Source: an uncultured Collinsella sp. | GTDB lineage: Bacteria; Actinomycetota; Coriobacteriia; Coriobacteriales; Coriobacteriaceae | Reading direction: 5' to 3' | DNA: 64,000 nucleotides | Assembly: GCA_902492235.1 (NCBI GenBank) | Contig: CABUKS010000003.1 | Location: forward strand, 1-64,000 | Shown: in pieces, positions 44,273-53,475 of the stretch | Layout of the letters: each line of letters opens with the position of its first letter | Position numbering within the stretch: position 1 is the stretch's first letter | Translations under genes and position numbers: made by a program | The notes under the pieces: generated by a model | The model's input: only the letters and a program-made list of their open reading frames with translations | Databases searched by the model: none | What the model was told of the DNA's origin: nothing

Positions 44273-45415
44273 GTGATCTGCCCGCATTGCCTTAAGACTA
44301 TCGAGGACGGCGCCTCGTTCTGCCCCTACTGCAACGCCTATGTGGGTCCGGGCGATGGCCCCGAGCACACCGAGTTCGTGTTCTGCGAGGGCTGCGGTGC
44401 CCGTCTTTCTCCGCACGATCGTACGTGTCCCAAATGCGGACGCCCCGCTCCGGGTATCCTCTCCGAGGACGCGGCCGCATCCGACCTGGCAGCGGGCCGC
44501 ACGGCGGGCTTTCCGCGCCTAACGCAAGAGCAGATCGATACCGAGGTGCCTCATGCGCCCGCCTCGGCTGCCGCGGTTCTTTCGGACGCCGCCGATCCTA
44601 ACGAGACCTGCGTGCTGCCGGCTTTCGATAAGGATTTCGGTATCCCCAAGGTCGATATTCCCACGCCCGTTTCCCTGCACGACGATGCTCAAAAACCCAA
44701 GCGCAAAGTGCATCCCGACGAGGACGCCTATCACAAGCACAAGCGTCATATCCCCAAGCTGCTCATCGTCATCGCGGTACTTGCCGTCGTTTGCGGCGGT
44801 GCCTATTGGTTCGTGACGACCGATCCCATGGGTGTCATGCCTGGCTTCTACGACCAGTTTGGCCAGGCCGCGCAGACCACCTTCCCCACGCGCCAAAAGG
44901 GCGAGGCGACTGAGGACGATACCAAGCAGGACGATTCTGCCGAGGTGGTCCAGGAAGAAACCGTGCTCACCGATGATCAGCTCTATACCAGGCTCGACGG
45001 TCTGTATCAGACTATCGTGTCCTACGGTGACGAGGACCAGATCGGCGAGGTCATCGATTCCTTTAACAACGGCTATCTCCGATCGCCGCTGTCCACCCGT
45101 CAGGAGCTGTCGCAGAGTGCCTACGCCCTGCGCGACCAGATCAAAAAGACGCAAGATGAGCTCAACAACCTTAAGTATCAGGACGATACGGTCTATGCGG
45201 ATGACATCGCCCACTTAAAGCAGCTTGCCGAGTGGATGTTCGAGCGTGTCGACGTGATCTGCCAGAGTTGGGACATCTCGCTGGCCATTCCTGATGGTGA
45301 GTCGATGAGTTCCCACCAAAGCGAGATCCTGGCGCCCATCGCGCAGGGCGGCAACAGCGCGCTGAACCAGTACGACGCCAATGTGGGTTCCTGGAAGCCG
45401 CAGCAGCGTTCCTAA
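44273..45415 (+). CDS. Zinc-ribbon single-pass membrane protein
   Basis: 380 aa. GTG at 44273 after AAAGAGG; TTG at 44243 less likely. N-terminal double zinc ribbon: CPHC...CPYC and CEGC...CPKC within the first ~60 residues. A disordered middle, one membrane helix (~162-182, LLIVIAVLAVVCGGAYWFV), then an extracellular coiled-coil-like part (~210-380). No enzyme motif. The topology (cytoplasmic zinc ribbon, outer helical domain) suggests a sensor or scaffold; function not recognised. Confidence 0.75.
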   Translation: MICPHCLKTIEDGASFCPYCNAYVGPGDGPEHTEFVFCEGCGARLSPHDRTCPKCGRPAPGILSEDAAASDLAAGRTAGFPRLTQEQIDTEVPHAPASAAAVLSDAADPNETCVLPAFDKDFGIPKVDIPTPVSLHDDAQKPKRKVHPDEDAYHKHKRHIPKLLIVIAVLAVVCGGAYWFVTTDPMGVMPGFYDQFGQAAQTTFPTRQKGEATEDDTKQDDSAEVVQEETVLTDDQLYTRLDGLYQTIVSYGDEDQIGEVIDSFNNGYLRSPLSTRQELSQSAYALRDQIKKTQDELNNLKYQDDTVYADDIAHLKQLAEWMFERVDVICQSWDISLAIPDGESMSSHQSEILAPIAQGGNSALNQYDANVGSWKPQQRS

Positions 45416-45453
45416 AATTAGTTCGCCATAGTCGGCATAACCTACGTGCGCAA

Positions 45454-45483
45454 TTGATGTAAGCGCATGCTTATTGCTACAAT
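45454..45483 (+). promoter_or_regulatory. Promoter of the cyclophilin gene
   Basis: TTGATG (45454-45459), 18-bp spacer, TACAAT (45478-45483), 40 bases before the ATG. Same spacing as the tRNA-Arg(CCG) promoter. Confidence 0.75.
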
Positions 45484-45522
45484 TCGTACAAATATGCTTT
45501 AAACGCACGAGGAAGGAACCAC

Positions 45523-46065
45523 ATGTTTGGTTTTAAGAAAGAGCTCTACACGCCCGAGTATCAGCTTGCCGGCGACGAGTGCGCCGTTATCGAGACGTCG
45601 AAGGGTACCATCAAGGTCAAGTTTGACGGCGAGGGCGCTCCCATTCATGTCGCGAACTTCTGCGAGCTTTCCACGATGGGTTTCTATGATGGCCTTAAGT
45701 TCCATCGCTATGTGCCCGGCTTTGTCATTCAGGGCGGCGACCCCAATACCCGCGATATGTCCGGCGCCGACGTCGCTGCCGGTCTTGAGGGCCCCGACGG
45801 CATGCCCGGTACCGGTGGTCCCGGCTACTGCATCAAGGGCGAGTTTGCCACCAATCCGCGTAACAGCCATGTCGATGGCGCCCTTGCCATGGCGCGCTCC
45901 ATGGACCCCGATTCCGCGGGTTCGCAGTTTTACTTCTGCCTGGGTGCCCAGCATAACCTCGATTCCGGTTACACCGTCTTTGGTACCACGGTCGAGGGTC
46001 TCGATGTGATTTCGCAGCTGCGTGCCGGCGACGAGATCGTCCATGTTGAGATCGTTCACGAGTAA
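45523..46065 (+). CDS. Cyclophilin-type peptidyl-prolyl cis-trans isomerase
   Basis: 180 aa. ATG at 45523 after GAGGAAGG. Catalytic FHRYVPGFVIQGGD, DGALAMARSMDPDSAGSQFYF and the TVFGTTVEGLDV stretch are typical. No signal peptide, so a cytoplasmic folding helper. The TPR membrane protein gene starts 11 bases after its stop, suggesting co-expression. Confidence 0.93.
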   Translation: MFGFKKELYTPEYQLAGDECAVIETSKGTIKVKFDGEGAPIHVANFCELSTMGFYDGLKFHRYVPGFVIQGGDPNTRDMSGADVAAGLEGPDGMPGTGGPGYCIKGEFATNPRNSHVDGALAMARSMDPDSAGSQFYFCLGAQHNLDSGYTVFGTTVEGLDVISQLRAGDEIVHVEIVHE

Positions 46066-46076
46066 AGGGGACTTCC

Positions 46077-47381
46077 TTGAATAGCCAGCTGATCCAACAG
46101 GGCCGCGCCGCTTACCGCGCGGGTGATTTTTCCGCTGCAGCTCAGATGCTTGGGGCGGCAAAAACTCCCGATGAGATTATGGGCGAGGCCGATCACCTTC
46201 GTGGCAACGCCTTGATGCACCTGGGCATGTATGCCGAGGCCGCCGAGGCTTATGCTGCCGCCCTCAACGACGGCACCTACGGCAAGCGCGGCGCGCTGCT
46301 CACCAACCGCGGCAAGGCGCTCGCCGCCGTGGGCGACTACACGACGGCCGCCCAGGCGTTCTCTGCTGCTACGCAGGATGCTTCCTATGCCACGCCGTTC
46401 AAGGCCTATCTGGGCCTGGGCAATGCGCTGTTCCAGTCGGGCGATTATGCCAACGCGGGTACTGCCTTCCGTCAGGCTGCCATCGACGGCGCCAATCCGG
46501 CTCCTGCCGCCGCACTCGGCGAGCTCGGTCGTTGCTTCATTAAGCTCGGCCGTCCGGCGGATGCCGTGGAGACCTACCGCACGGCTATCGACTTTGCCGG
46601 CCCCCGCGACGACACGCGTGCGCTCAATGCCGGCATGGGTCAGGCGCTTTCTGCCGCCGGCCGTCCCTCCGACGCACTCGACGCCTTTAACGCCGCTACT
46701 GCCGATGGCATCTACCAGCTTACCTCCGAGCAGGCCGATGAGCTTGCCCGCGTGCATGATTCGCTTGCCGCACTGTCTGCCCAGACGGCTATGGCCACGG
46801 CTCCGGCGCCCGCGATGGACGCTCCTGCCGTCGATCCGCTCGATCCTACGGGCGCGACCGGTCAGTTTATGCCCGATCCCTCGGACACCGGCTTCTTTAC
46901 GCTGTCCGAGTCCGAGATGGTCCAGCAGGACCGTCAGGATCGTAAGCAGGCCAAGGTCCGTCGTCGCCATCGCCACACGGGTCTCAAAGTCTTCATCGTG
47001 CTGCTTCTGCTCATTTTGATTGCTGCGGGCGGTCTGGGCTTTGCCTACACGCGCGGCTTTGGCTTCCCCTCGCAGGAGTCGGTTATCACCGATCTGTTCC
47101 AGGCTGCCGGCGACGGTGACACCGCAAAGGCCGAGTCTTGCCTGGCCTCGAGCCTGTCCGAGGACGCCAAGTCGATGATCATCTCCTCGATTCCGCAGGG
47201 CGCCACCGTGTCCGTCGAGGGCATGGATCAGTCCATGACCGAGACGACCGCTAAGGTGAAGGCATCGCTGTCCAAGGGCGGCGAGCAGGAATACACCGTC
47301 AAATTCGTGCGCTCCGACAACCATATCGGCTGGGCCGTTTCCTCGCTCGATATGGATTTCTCGGCTGCTGACAACCAGTAG
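46077..47381 (+). CDS. TPR-repeat membrane protein
   Basis: 434 aa. TTG at 46077 after AAAGGGG. TPR-like helical pairs occupy ~1-220 (repeated A-A-Y-x-A-A and G-x-A-L-x-x-x-G-D-Y patterns). An acidic linker, a basic stretch and one membrane helix (~302-324) follow. The C-terminal ~105 residues outside resemble DUF4878-type small domains. Probably brings proteins together on the inner face while sensing outside; role unknown. Confidence 0.75.
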   Translation: MNSQLIQQGRAAYRAGDFSAAAQMLGAAKTPDEIMGEADHLRGNALMHLGMYAEAAEAYAAALNDGTYGKRGALLTNRGKALAAVGDYTTAAQAFSAATQDASYATPFKAYLGLGNALFQSGDYANAGTAFRQAAIDGANPAPAAALGELGRCFIKLGRPADAVETYRTAIDFAGPRDDTRALNAGMGQALSAAGRPSDALDAFNAATADGIYQLTSEQADELARVHDSLAALSAQTAMATAPAPAMDAPAVDPLDPTGATGQFMPDPSDTGFFTLSESEMVQQDRQDRKQAKVRRRHRHTGLKVFIVLLLLILIAAGGLGFAYTRGFGFPSQESVITDLFQAAGDGDTAKAESCLASSLSEDAKSMIISSIPQGATVSVEGMDQSMTETTAKVKASLSKGGEQEYTVKFVRSDNHIGWAVSSLDMDFSAADNQ

Positions 47382-47403
47382 TGACCTTATGGGATTTAGC
47401 TTT

Positions 47404-47436
47404 GCCCGGCGCTTCACCGCAAGTGAGGTGCCGGGC
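47404..47436 (+). terminator. Hairpin before mreB, possible weak terminator
   Basis: GCCCGGC (47404-47410) pairs with GCCGGGC (47430-47436), with an inner CTTCAC/GTGAG extension. The U tract is lacking, so efficiency is doubtful. It separates the TPR gene from the shape operon. Confidence 0.4.
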
Positions 47437-47496
47437 TTGCGCTAGTATGATGAGCTAGTAGTTTTCCAGCAATCATCCAACACATCAGGAGTTGCG

Positions 47497-48540
47497 TTGT
47501 TTTCTTTGATGGATATGTTCTTCGGTAGCTATGCGGGCGATCTTGCGATCGACCTCGGCACCGCAAATACGCTTGTCTCCGTGCGCGGCAAGGGTATCGT
47601 CATTCGCGAGCCCTCTGTTGTCGCCATCGACAAGAACGACGAGCGCATCTTGGCGGTCGGTATCGAGGCAAAGCGCATGCTCGGCCGTACGCCCGGCAAC
47701 ATCGTGGCTGTTCGTCCCCTGAAGGACGGCGTCATCGCCGACTTCGATGTTACCGAGGCCATGCTTCGCTACTTTATCGACAAGGCGTCCGAGAAGCGCT
47801 ACCCGTGGACCCCGCGTCCGCGCGTTGTCGTCTGTGTTCCTTCCGGCGTCACGTCGGTCGAGAAGCGTGCCGTCTTTGAGGCCACGATCCAAGCCGGCGC
47901 TCGTCAGGCCTACCTGATCGAGGAGCCCATGGCCGCCGCTATCGGCGCCGACCTGCCCGTCGAGGAACCCACCGGCTCCATGGTCATCGACATCGGCGGC
48001 GGTACCACCGAGGTCGCCGTTATCGCCATGGGCGGCATCGTCGTCTCGCAGTCCATCCGTATTGCCGGTGATGAGTTCGATCAGGCCATCCTCACGCACG
48101 TTCGCGATGCCTATAACCTGGCCATCGGCGAGCGTACGGCAGAGGACATCAAGATCAAGGTCGGCTCCGCCGTGCCGCTCAAGGACGAGCTCGACGTCGA
48201 GGTCAACGGCCGCGACGTGATCACCGGTCTGCCCAAGACCGTGCGCATCGAAAGCGAGGAGATCCGTCGCGCGCTCAACAAGCCGCTCGACGAGATGGCT
48301 AAGGCCGTCAAGGACGCACTCGATGCCACGCCGCCCGATCTTGCCTCGGACCTTATGTACTATGGCATATTGCTGACCGGTGGCGGCGCGCTGCTGCGCG
48401 GTCTCGACGTACGCCTGCGCGATGAGACCGGTGTTTCGGTCAACGTCAGTCCTACGGCGCTCGATAACGTCGTTAACGGCTGTGCCCGCGTGCTCGAGGC
48501 CAATGCGTTTGATGGCGGCTTCGTCCAGACCAATGCTTAA
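47497..48540 (+). CDS. mreB: Rod shape-determining protein MreB
   Basis: 347 aa, standard length. TTG at 47497 after CAGGAG. Actin-fold ATP motifs are DLGTANTLV, DIGGGTTEVAV and TGGGALLRGL. The short N-terminus MFSLMDMFFG may form the membrane-binding amphipathic helix. Forms membrane-bound filaments that guide lateral wall synthesis. First gene of mreB-mreC-mreD-mrdA-rodA. Coriobacteria that grow as short rods or chains keep this set. Confidence 0.96.
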   Translation: MFSLMDMFFGSYAGDLAIDLGTANTLVSVRGKGIVIREPSVVAIDKNDERILAVGIEAKRMLGRTPGNIVAVRPLKDGVIADFDVTEAMLRYFIDKASEKRYPWTPRPRVVVCVPSGVTSVEKRAVFEATIQAGARQAYLIEEPMAAAIGADLPVEEPTGSMVIDIGGGTTEVAVIAMGGIVVSQSIRIAGDEFDQAILTHVRDAYNLAIGERTAEDIKIKVGSAVPLKDELDVEVNGRDVITGLPKTVRIESEEIRRALNKPLDEMAKAVKDALDATPPDLASDLMYYGILLTGGGALLRGLDVRLRDETGVSVNVSPTALDNVVNGCARVLEANAFDGGFVQTNA

Positions 48541-48561
48541 TTTCCAAAAGGTGGATTCCAT

Positions 48562-49560
48562 TTGGCACGATCTTCGGGTTTCTCCACAAATCTGAATACC
48601 AAGCGACAATCAACGGGTATGCGCCCGTTGATTGTTTTCAGCCTGATTTCGGTGTTGCTGCTCACGTTTTACATCCGCGAGGGCGAGGCAGGGCCGATTC
48701 ATGCCGTGCGTTCGGGCGTAACGACGATTACCTCGCCGGTGCGCTTTGTGGGCTCGGCTGTGGCGGCTCCCTTCAATGCGATCGGCAACGTGTTCTCTAA
48801 CCTTACGGCGTCGCAGGACACGCTCGACGAGCTCAAGAAGCAAAACGAGGAACTGACCTCTAAGGTTGCTGAGCTCTCCGAGGCTCAAAAGACCGCTGAG
48901 CGTCTGGAGGGGCTGGTCGGCCTGCAGTCGACCTACAACCTCAAATCGACCGCAGCTCGTATCGTTGGTGCTTCCGGCGATGCCTGGACCTCGACCGTTA
49001 CCATCGACAAGGGCTCTGCCGACGGCCTTACCATCAACATGCCCGTGACGAGTTCTGCCGGTGTTATCGGCCAGATCATCGAGGTATCGGCCAAGACCTC
49101 TACCGTGCGCCTGATTGGCGACGAGAACTCGGGCGTGTCCGCCATGGTGCAGGACACGCGCGCCCAGGGTATGCTGCAGGGTCAGGCTGACGGCACGCTG
49201 CGTCTTGAGTACGTGAGCGTCGACTCCGATGTTAAGGTTGGCGATATCATCGTGACCTCTGGCATCGGTGGCGTGTTCCCCAAGGGCCTTCCGCTTGGCA
49301 CCGTCTCGTCGGTTGAGAAATCGGCAAACGACGTGTACTACACCATTGTGGTGCGCGCTCAGACCACGGCCGAGAACAACGAGGAAGTGCTGGTCATTAC
49401 CTCGCTGACCGACGAACAGTCGGCCTCGGATGAGGACGTGAGCACGGCCAACAGCACGCCGCAGGGAACGTCGCGCGATGCTGCGACCAAGACGAAGGGC
49501 GAGAGCTCGGATGACAGTTCCGACACGTCCGAGACGACCGATTCCGGCTCGAGCGAATAG
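48562..49560 (+). CDS. mreC: Rod shape-determining protein MreC
   Basis: 332 aa. TTG at 48562 after AAAAGGTGG. Single N-terminal membrane helix (~20-38, MRPLIVFSLISVLLLTF), a coiled coil (~75-115), then the two beta-barrel periplasm-side domains with VGDIIVTSGIGGVFPKGLPLG. A Ser/Thr/Asp-rich tail of ~45 residues is longer than usual. Links MreB to PBP2. Confidence 0.94.
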   Translation: MARSSGFSTNLNTKRQSTGMRPLIVFSLISVLLLTFYIREGEAGPIHAVRSGVTTITSPVRFVGSAVAAPFNAIGNVFSNLTASQDTLDELKKQNEELTSKVAELSEAQKTAERLEGLVGLQSTYNLKSTAARIVGASGDAWTSTVTIDKGSADGLTINMPVTSSAGVIGQIIEVSAKTSTVRLIGDENSGVSAMVQDTRAQGMLQGQADGTLRLEYVSVDSDVKVGDIIVTSGIGGVFPKGLPLGTVSSVEKSANDVYYTIVVRAQTTAENNEEVLVITSLTDEQSASDEDVSTANSTPQGTSRDAATKTKGESSDDSSDTSETTDSGSSE

Positions 49561-49571
49561 GGGGCATGTCC

Positions 49572-50138
49572 ATGGATCTACACGAGCAGGGGATGAGCTC
49601 CCGTACGTTTGTGATCGCCGCCATCGTGTGCGTTCTGCTGCAGGCAGGCCTGGCACCGCAGATCTCCATTGCGGGCGGTCGCGTCAACTTCATGATTATC
49701 CTGGTGTGCCTAAGCGTGTTCTCGGGCGACCCGACCCGTGCCGTCGTGTGCGGTTTTTGCAGCGGCTTGTTTTATGACCTGTCCGCTGCCGTGCCGGTGG
49801 GCGTTATGTCGCTCCTGCTGACCGTGGGCTCTTTTGCCCTGGTGCACAGCGCCGTCGGTCAGACGGGCGGTACCCCGAGTGCGCGCGGCGTCACCGTGGG
49901 CGCCTTTGCGCTCGTCATTAATGTGATCTACAGCATCATCTTGCTGTTTATGGGTTTGGAGACGAGCTTTGTCGTGGCGATCTTTGGGCATGCGTTGCCG
50001 TCCTCGATCCTGACGGGTCTGGTTGCCATTCCGTTTTTGATGTCCGGTGTCGTGCCGCAGTCCGGCTATGGGTTCTCCGCGCGTGGCGGACGCCAGACGG
50101 GCATGCGCTTTAAGCCCAAGACCCGTAAGCTCAAATAG
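49572..50138 (+). CDS. mreD: Rod shape-determining protein MreD
   Basis: 188 aa. ATG at 49572 sits 7 bases after GGGG; ATG 49566 is too close to that site. Five to six hydrophobic segments, with a basic C-terminus (FSARGGRQTGMRF). Membrane partner of MreC in the elongasome; recognised mainly by position and topology. Confidence 0.88.
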   Translation: MDLHEQGMSSRTFVIAAIVCVLLQAGLAPQISIAGGRVNFMIILVCLSVFSGDPTRAVVCGFCSGLFYDLSAAVPVGVMSLLLTVGSFALVHSAVGQTGGTPSARGVTVGAFALVINVIYSIILLFMGLETSFVVAIFGHALPSSILTGLVAIPFLMSGVVPQSGYGFSARGGRQTGMRFKPKTRKLK

Positions 50139-50151
50139 GGGAGGCCCGTAG

Positions 50152-52221
50152 ATGTCTTCCCAGTTGACGGTTATTATCGCCGGTATCGTGCTGGTTGTGG
50201 CCATCGTGGTCGCGCTGGTCATCATGCGTCGTGGCGATTCCCGTTTTACCTACGATACGCAGCATGGAACGGCCCCGCGCGCCACCGAGGGCGAGGGCAA
50301 TACCGCGGCGACCGCCTTCAAGGGCCGCTTTTCCATCCTCACCACGGGTGTGGGCGCGATGTTTGCGGCGCTTGCCGTCAAGCTGTGGGGCATGCAGATG
50401 GTCTCGTCGGACTATTACGAGAAGCAGGCTAATAGCAATCAGACTCGCACCGTTACCACACCCGCTGTGCGCGGTCGCATCCTCGACCGCAATGGCGTGG
50501 CGCTTGTTCAGAACCGTCCCTCACTTGCTGTCGTGGCCTACCGCGACCTTGCCGAGGATGAGGTTCTGGTTCGCCATCTTGCCAACGTGCTTGGAATGCC
50601 TTACGTGGCGGTCCTTCGCAATATTCAGGACAATACAGAGGGCGCCCAGAGCCTGCATACCATCGCGACGGACGTCCGTCGCTCCACGGTTGCCTATATT
50701 CAGGAGCATGCCGGCGAGTTCCCGGGCGTCAAGATTGCCGAGCGTACCGAGCGCCAGTATCCATATGGCGAGACGGCATGCCATATCTTGGGCTATACCG
50801 GCACCATTACCTCCGAGCAGCTCGAGGCCCAGAATAAGAAAACCTCTGGCGATGACGATGCTTCCGCTGGCAAGATTACGTACCAGTCGGGCGATATCGT
50901 GGGCCAGGCGGGCGTTGAGAGCTACTACGAAAACCTGCTGCAGGGTATTCGTGGCGAGCAGACCGTCAAGGTCGATGCCTCGGGCAATGTGACCGGTCAG
51001 GCCGGCGCCGTGCCCGCGAAGGCCGGCTCCGACATTAAGCTCACGCTCGACCTTAAGATCCAACAGGCCTGTGAGACGGCGCTGGCGAGCGCTATCGAGC
51101 TTGCCAAGACCACTGGCTACAGCAATGCCGGCAACGGCGCTGTAGTGTGTCTCGATCCCAACAATGGCGAGATCCTGGGCATGGCGAGCCAGCCCAAGTT
51201 CGATCCGTCCGTCTTTATCGGCGGCGTCTCAAATGACGTGTGGACCGAGCTCAATGATGACAAGGGTTCGCACCCGCTGCTCAACCGCGCCATTAGCGGA
51301 CAGTACATGTCGGCCTCGACCATCAAGCCGCTCTCGGCACTGGCCGGTCTTGAGTTTGGAACCTACACTTCAACGCAGACAACCAACTGCACGGGTTATT
51401 GGACGGGTCTGGGCAAGTCGTGGGGCAAGTACTGCTGGCTGCATTCCGGCCACGGCACCATGACGCTGCAGTCGGGTATCGCCAACTCTTGCGACCCCGT
51501 CTTCTACGACATGGGCAAGGCGTTCTTCTATGACGAGCAACATCCCGAGGGCCTGCAGGAGGTCTTTCGTCGCTGGGGTCTAGGCAAGACCTGCGGTATC
51601 GATCTGCCGAGTGAGGGCGCGGGTCGTATTCCCGATGCCGAGTGGAAAGAGTCGTACTTCACCGACGCCTCTGCCGAGGACCGCAAGTGGAATGCCGGCG
51701 ATATGACCAACATTGCCATCGGCCAGGGCGACATCTTGGTGACGCCCCTGCAGATGGCGTGCGCCTATATGGGGCTTGCCAACGGCGGCAAACAGTACGT
51801 GCCTCACGTGTTTTTGTCTGCCGTGTCGCGCGATGGCGACGGCGATGCCTATAAGTACAACGGCAAGGGCAAGAAGAAGCGCCTGGAGGCCAAGATCAAC
51901 AGCGATTCGGATTTGGCTCTTGTTCGCAACGGCATGCACGACGTGATTTACACGGCATCGACGTCCCTGGCGGCTCACTTTGGCACCCTGACGCCGCAGG
52001 TATACGGCAAGTCGGGCACGGGCGAGAAAAGCGGTGAGGACGAATACGCGTGGTTCTGCGCCTATGCACCGGCCGATGACCCCAAGTATGTCATCGCTAC
52101 TGTCCTGGAGCAGGGCGGCGGCGGCTCAGATACCGCGATGCATGTCGTTCGCGACGTGCTCGGTGTGATTTATGACGAGCCCGATACCTCTTCGGCCTCG
52201 GGCGATTCTTCGGTTCGATAG
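50152..52221 (+). CDS. mrdA: Penicillin-binding protein 2 (elongation transpeptidase)
   Basis: 689 aa. ATG at 50152 after GGGGAGG. One N-terminal membrane helix, a second hydrophobic stretch at ~60-80, dimerisation domain with VRGRILDRNG, then transpeptidase: SxxK at S389-T-I-K392, SCD at 446-448 and KSGT at 620-623. Class B PBP, cross-links new lateral-wall peptidoglycan. Longer N-terminal part than the E. coli protein. Confidence 0.94.
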   Translation: MSSQLTVIIAGIVLVVAIVVALVIMRRGDSRFTYDTQHGTAPRATEGEGNTAATAFKGRFSILTTGVGAMFAALAVKLWGMQMVSSDYYEKQANSNQTRTVTTPAVRGRILDRNGVALVQNRPSLAVVAYRDLAEDEVLVRHLANVLGMPYVAVLRNIQDNTEGAQSLHTIATDVRRSTVAYIQEHAGEFPGVKIAERTERQYPYGETACHILGYTGTITSEQLEAQNKKTSGDDDASAGKITYQSGDIVGQAGVESYYENLLQGIRGEQTVKVDASGNVTGQAGAVPAKAGSDIKLTLDLKIQQACETALASAIELAKTTGYSNAGNGAVVCLDPNNGEILGMASQPKFDPSVFIGGVSNDVWTELNDDKGSHPLLNRAISGQYMSASTIKPLSALAGLEFGTYTSTQTTNCTGYWTGLGKSWGKYCWLHSGHGTMTLQSGIANSCDPVFYDMGKAFFYDEQHPEGLQEVFRRWGLGKTCGIDLPSEGAGRIPDAEWKESYFTDASAEDRKWNAGDMTNIAIGQGDILVTPLQMACAYMGLANGGKQYVPHVFLSAVSRDGDGDAYKYNGKGKKKRLEAKINSDSDLALVRNGMHDVIYTASTSLAAHFGTLTPQVYGKSGTGEKSGEDEYAWFCAYAPADDPKYVIATVLEQGGGGSDTAMHVVRDVLGVIYDEPDTSSASGDSSVR

Positions 52222-52230
52222 GAGGTTGCG

Positions 52231-53457
52231 ATGGATTTTTCTCCGGCGGATCTGTTCCGTTCAACCAAGACCGGCTCTCGCAGCAGCCTGGACCGCGTCA
52301 ACAAGCAACTTTCGGCCTCGCGCGGCACGTTTCGCCAAAAGGTGCATATCGGTGTGCTCGTGGCTACTGTGGCGCTCGTCGCCTACGGTGCCATCATTAT
52401 CTGGTCGGCTTCGCAGTTTAAGGCCGATGCTTCGTTCTCACGTCATCTGCTGGGAATTGGCATCGGCACGGTGCTGGCGGTGCTCGTCTGGCGAACCGAC
52501 CTGCGCGGTATTTCCAATTTCTCGACGGCGTTGCTCGTCATCGACCTGATCGTGATCCTCTCGCCCAAGATTCCGGGTCTGTCCTATACGGGCGGTCTGG
52601 GCATGACGGGCTGGATCAAGATTCCCGGTATCGGCTTGACATTCCAGCCGGTTGAGCTTGCCAAGCTCATCACCATCTTCTTTATTGCTACGCTTGGCTC
52701 GCAGTATAACGGTCGCTTCGATACCGTTCGCGACTACGTCAAGCTCTGCGGCATGCTGTCCATTCCATTTTTGGCCGTCGTTGCCATGGGCGACCTGGGC
52801 TCGGGCCTGGTCGTGCTGGTTTCGGGCGCCATCGTCATTTGTATGAGCGGTGCACGCCGCGAATGGGTGCTGTCGACCCTGGCCCTGCTTGTGGGCCTGG
52901 TGGCCCTCGTCCTGGCGCTCGATTCGGTCTTTGATTCGTTGCTCGGCCATGATGTGCTCATCAAGCAGTATCAGATGAACCGTCTGACGGTCTTTATCGA
53001 CCCCGATAATGCCGATTCGGACGATGCGTACAATCTGCAGCAGTCGTTGATCGCGGTCGGCTCGGGCGGCTTCTTTGGTAAGGGCCTGGGGCATGCGACG
53101 CAGTCGGCCGGCGGCTTTCTGCCTGAGTTCCACACCGACTTCGTCTTCGCCTTTTTGTCCGAGACCTTTGGCTTCTGCGGCTCCTTTTTGCTGCTGTGCT
53201 TGTACGTACTGCTCATCTTCTCGACGATCCGCGTTGCCTTTAAGTGCGAGTCTCTGTTCCTACGCTTATCATGCGTAGGTATCGTCGGCATGTGGGCGTT
53301 CCAGACCTTCGAAAACATCGGCATGTGCATCGGCATGATGCCGATTACCGGTATTCCGCTACCGTTTATTAGCTTCGGTTCGTCTTCGATGATGATTCAG
53401 CTGCTGACGGTGGGTATCGTACAATCCATATGGCGGCATCGTTCGGGCGCCGCGTAA
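52231..53457 (+). CDS. rodA: Peptidoglycan glycosyltransferase RodA
   Basis: 408 aa. ATG at 52231 after AGGAGG. About ten membrane helices, with the SEDS-family segments GWIKIPGIGLTFQPVELAK, MGDLGSGLVVL and the C-terminal MMPITGIPLPFISFGSSSM. Polymerises lipid II together with PBP2. A non-conserved N-terminal cytoplasmic stretch of ~45 residues. Confidence 0.94.
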   Translation: MDFSPADLFRSTKTGSRSSLDRVNKQLSASRGTFRQKVHIGVLVATVALVAYGAIIIWSASQFKADASFSRHLLGIGIGTVLAVLVWRTDLRGISNFSTALLVIDLIVILSPKIPGLSYTGGLGMTGWIKIPGIGLTFQPVELAKLITIFFIATLGSQYNGRFDTVRDYVKLCGMLSIPFLAVVAMGDLGSGLVVLVSGAIVICMSGARREWVLSTLALLVGLVALVLALDSVFDSLLGHDVLIKQYQMNRLTVFIDPDNADSDDAYNLQQSLIAVGSGGFFGKGLGHATQSAGGFLPEFHTDFVFAFLSETFGFCGSFLLLCLYVLLIFSTIRVAFKCESLFLRLSCVGIVGMWAFQTFENIGMCIGMMPITGIPLPFISFGSSSMMIQLLTVGIVQSIWRHRSGAA

Positions 53458-53475
53458 CCGCTGGAGGGGTTTGCT

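Noticed and set aside
46056..47417. 453-codon minus-strand frame over the TPR gene
   Set aside because: Shadow frame; the plus-strand protein has TPR repeats, a membrane helix and a ribosome-binding site.
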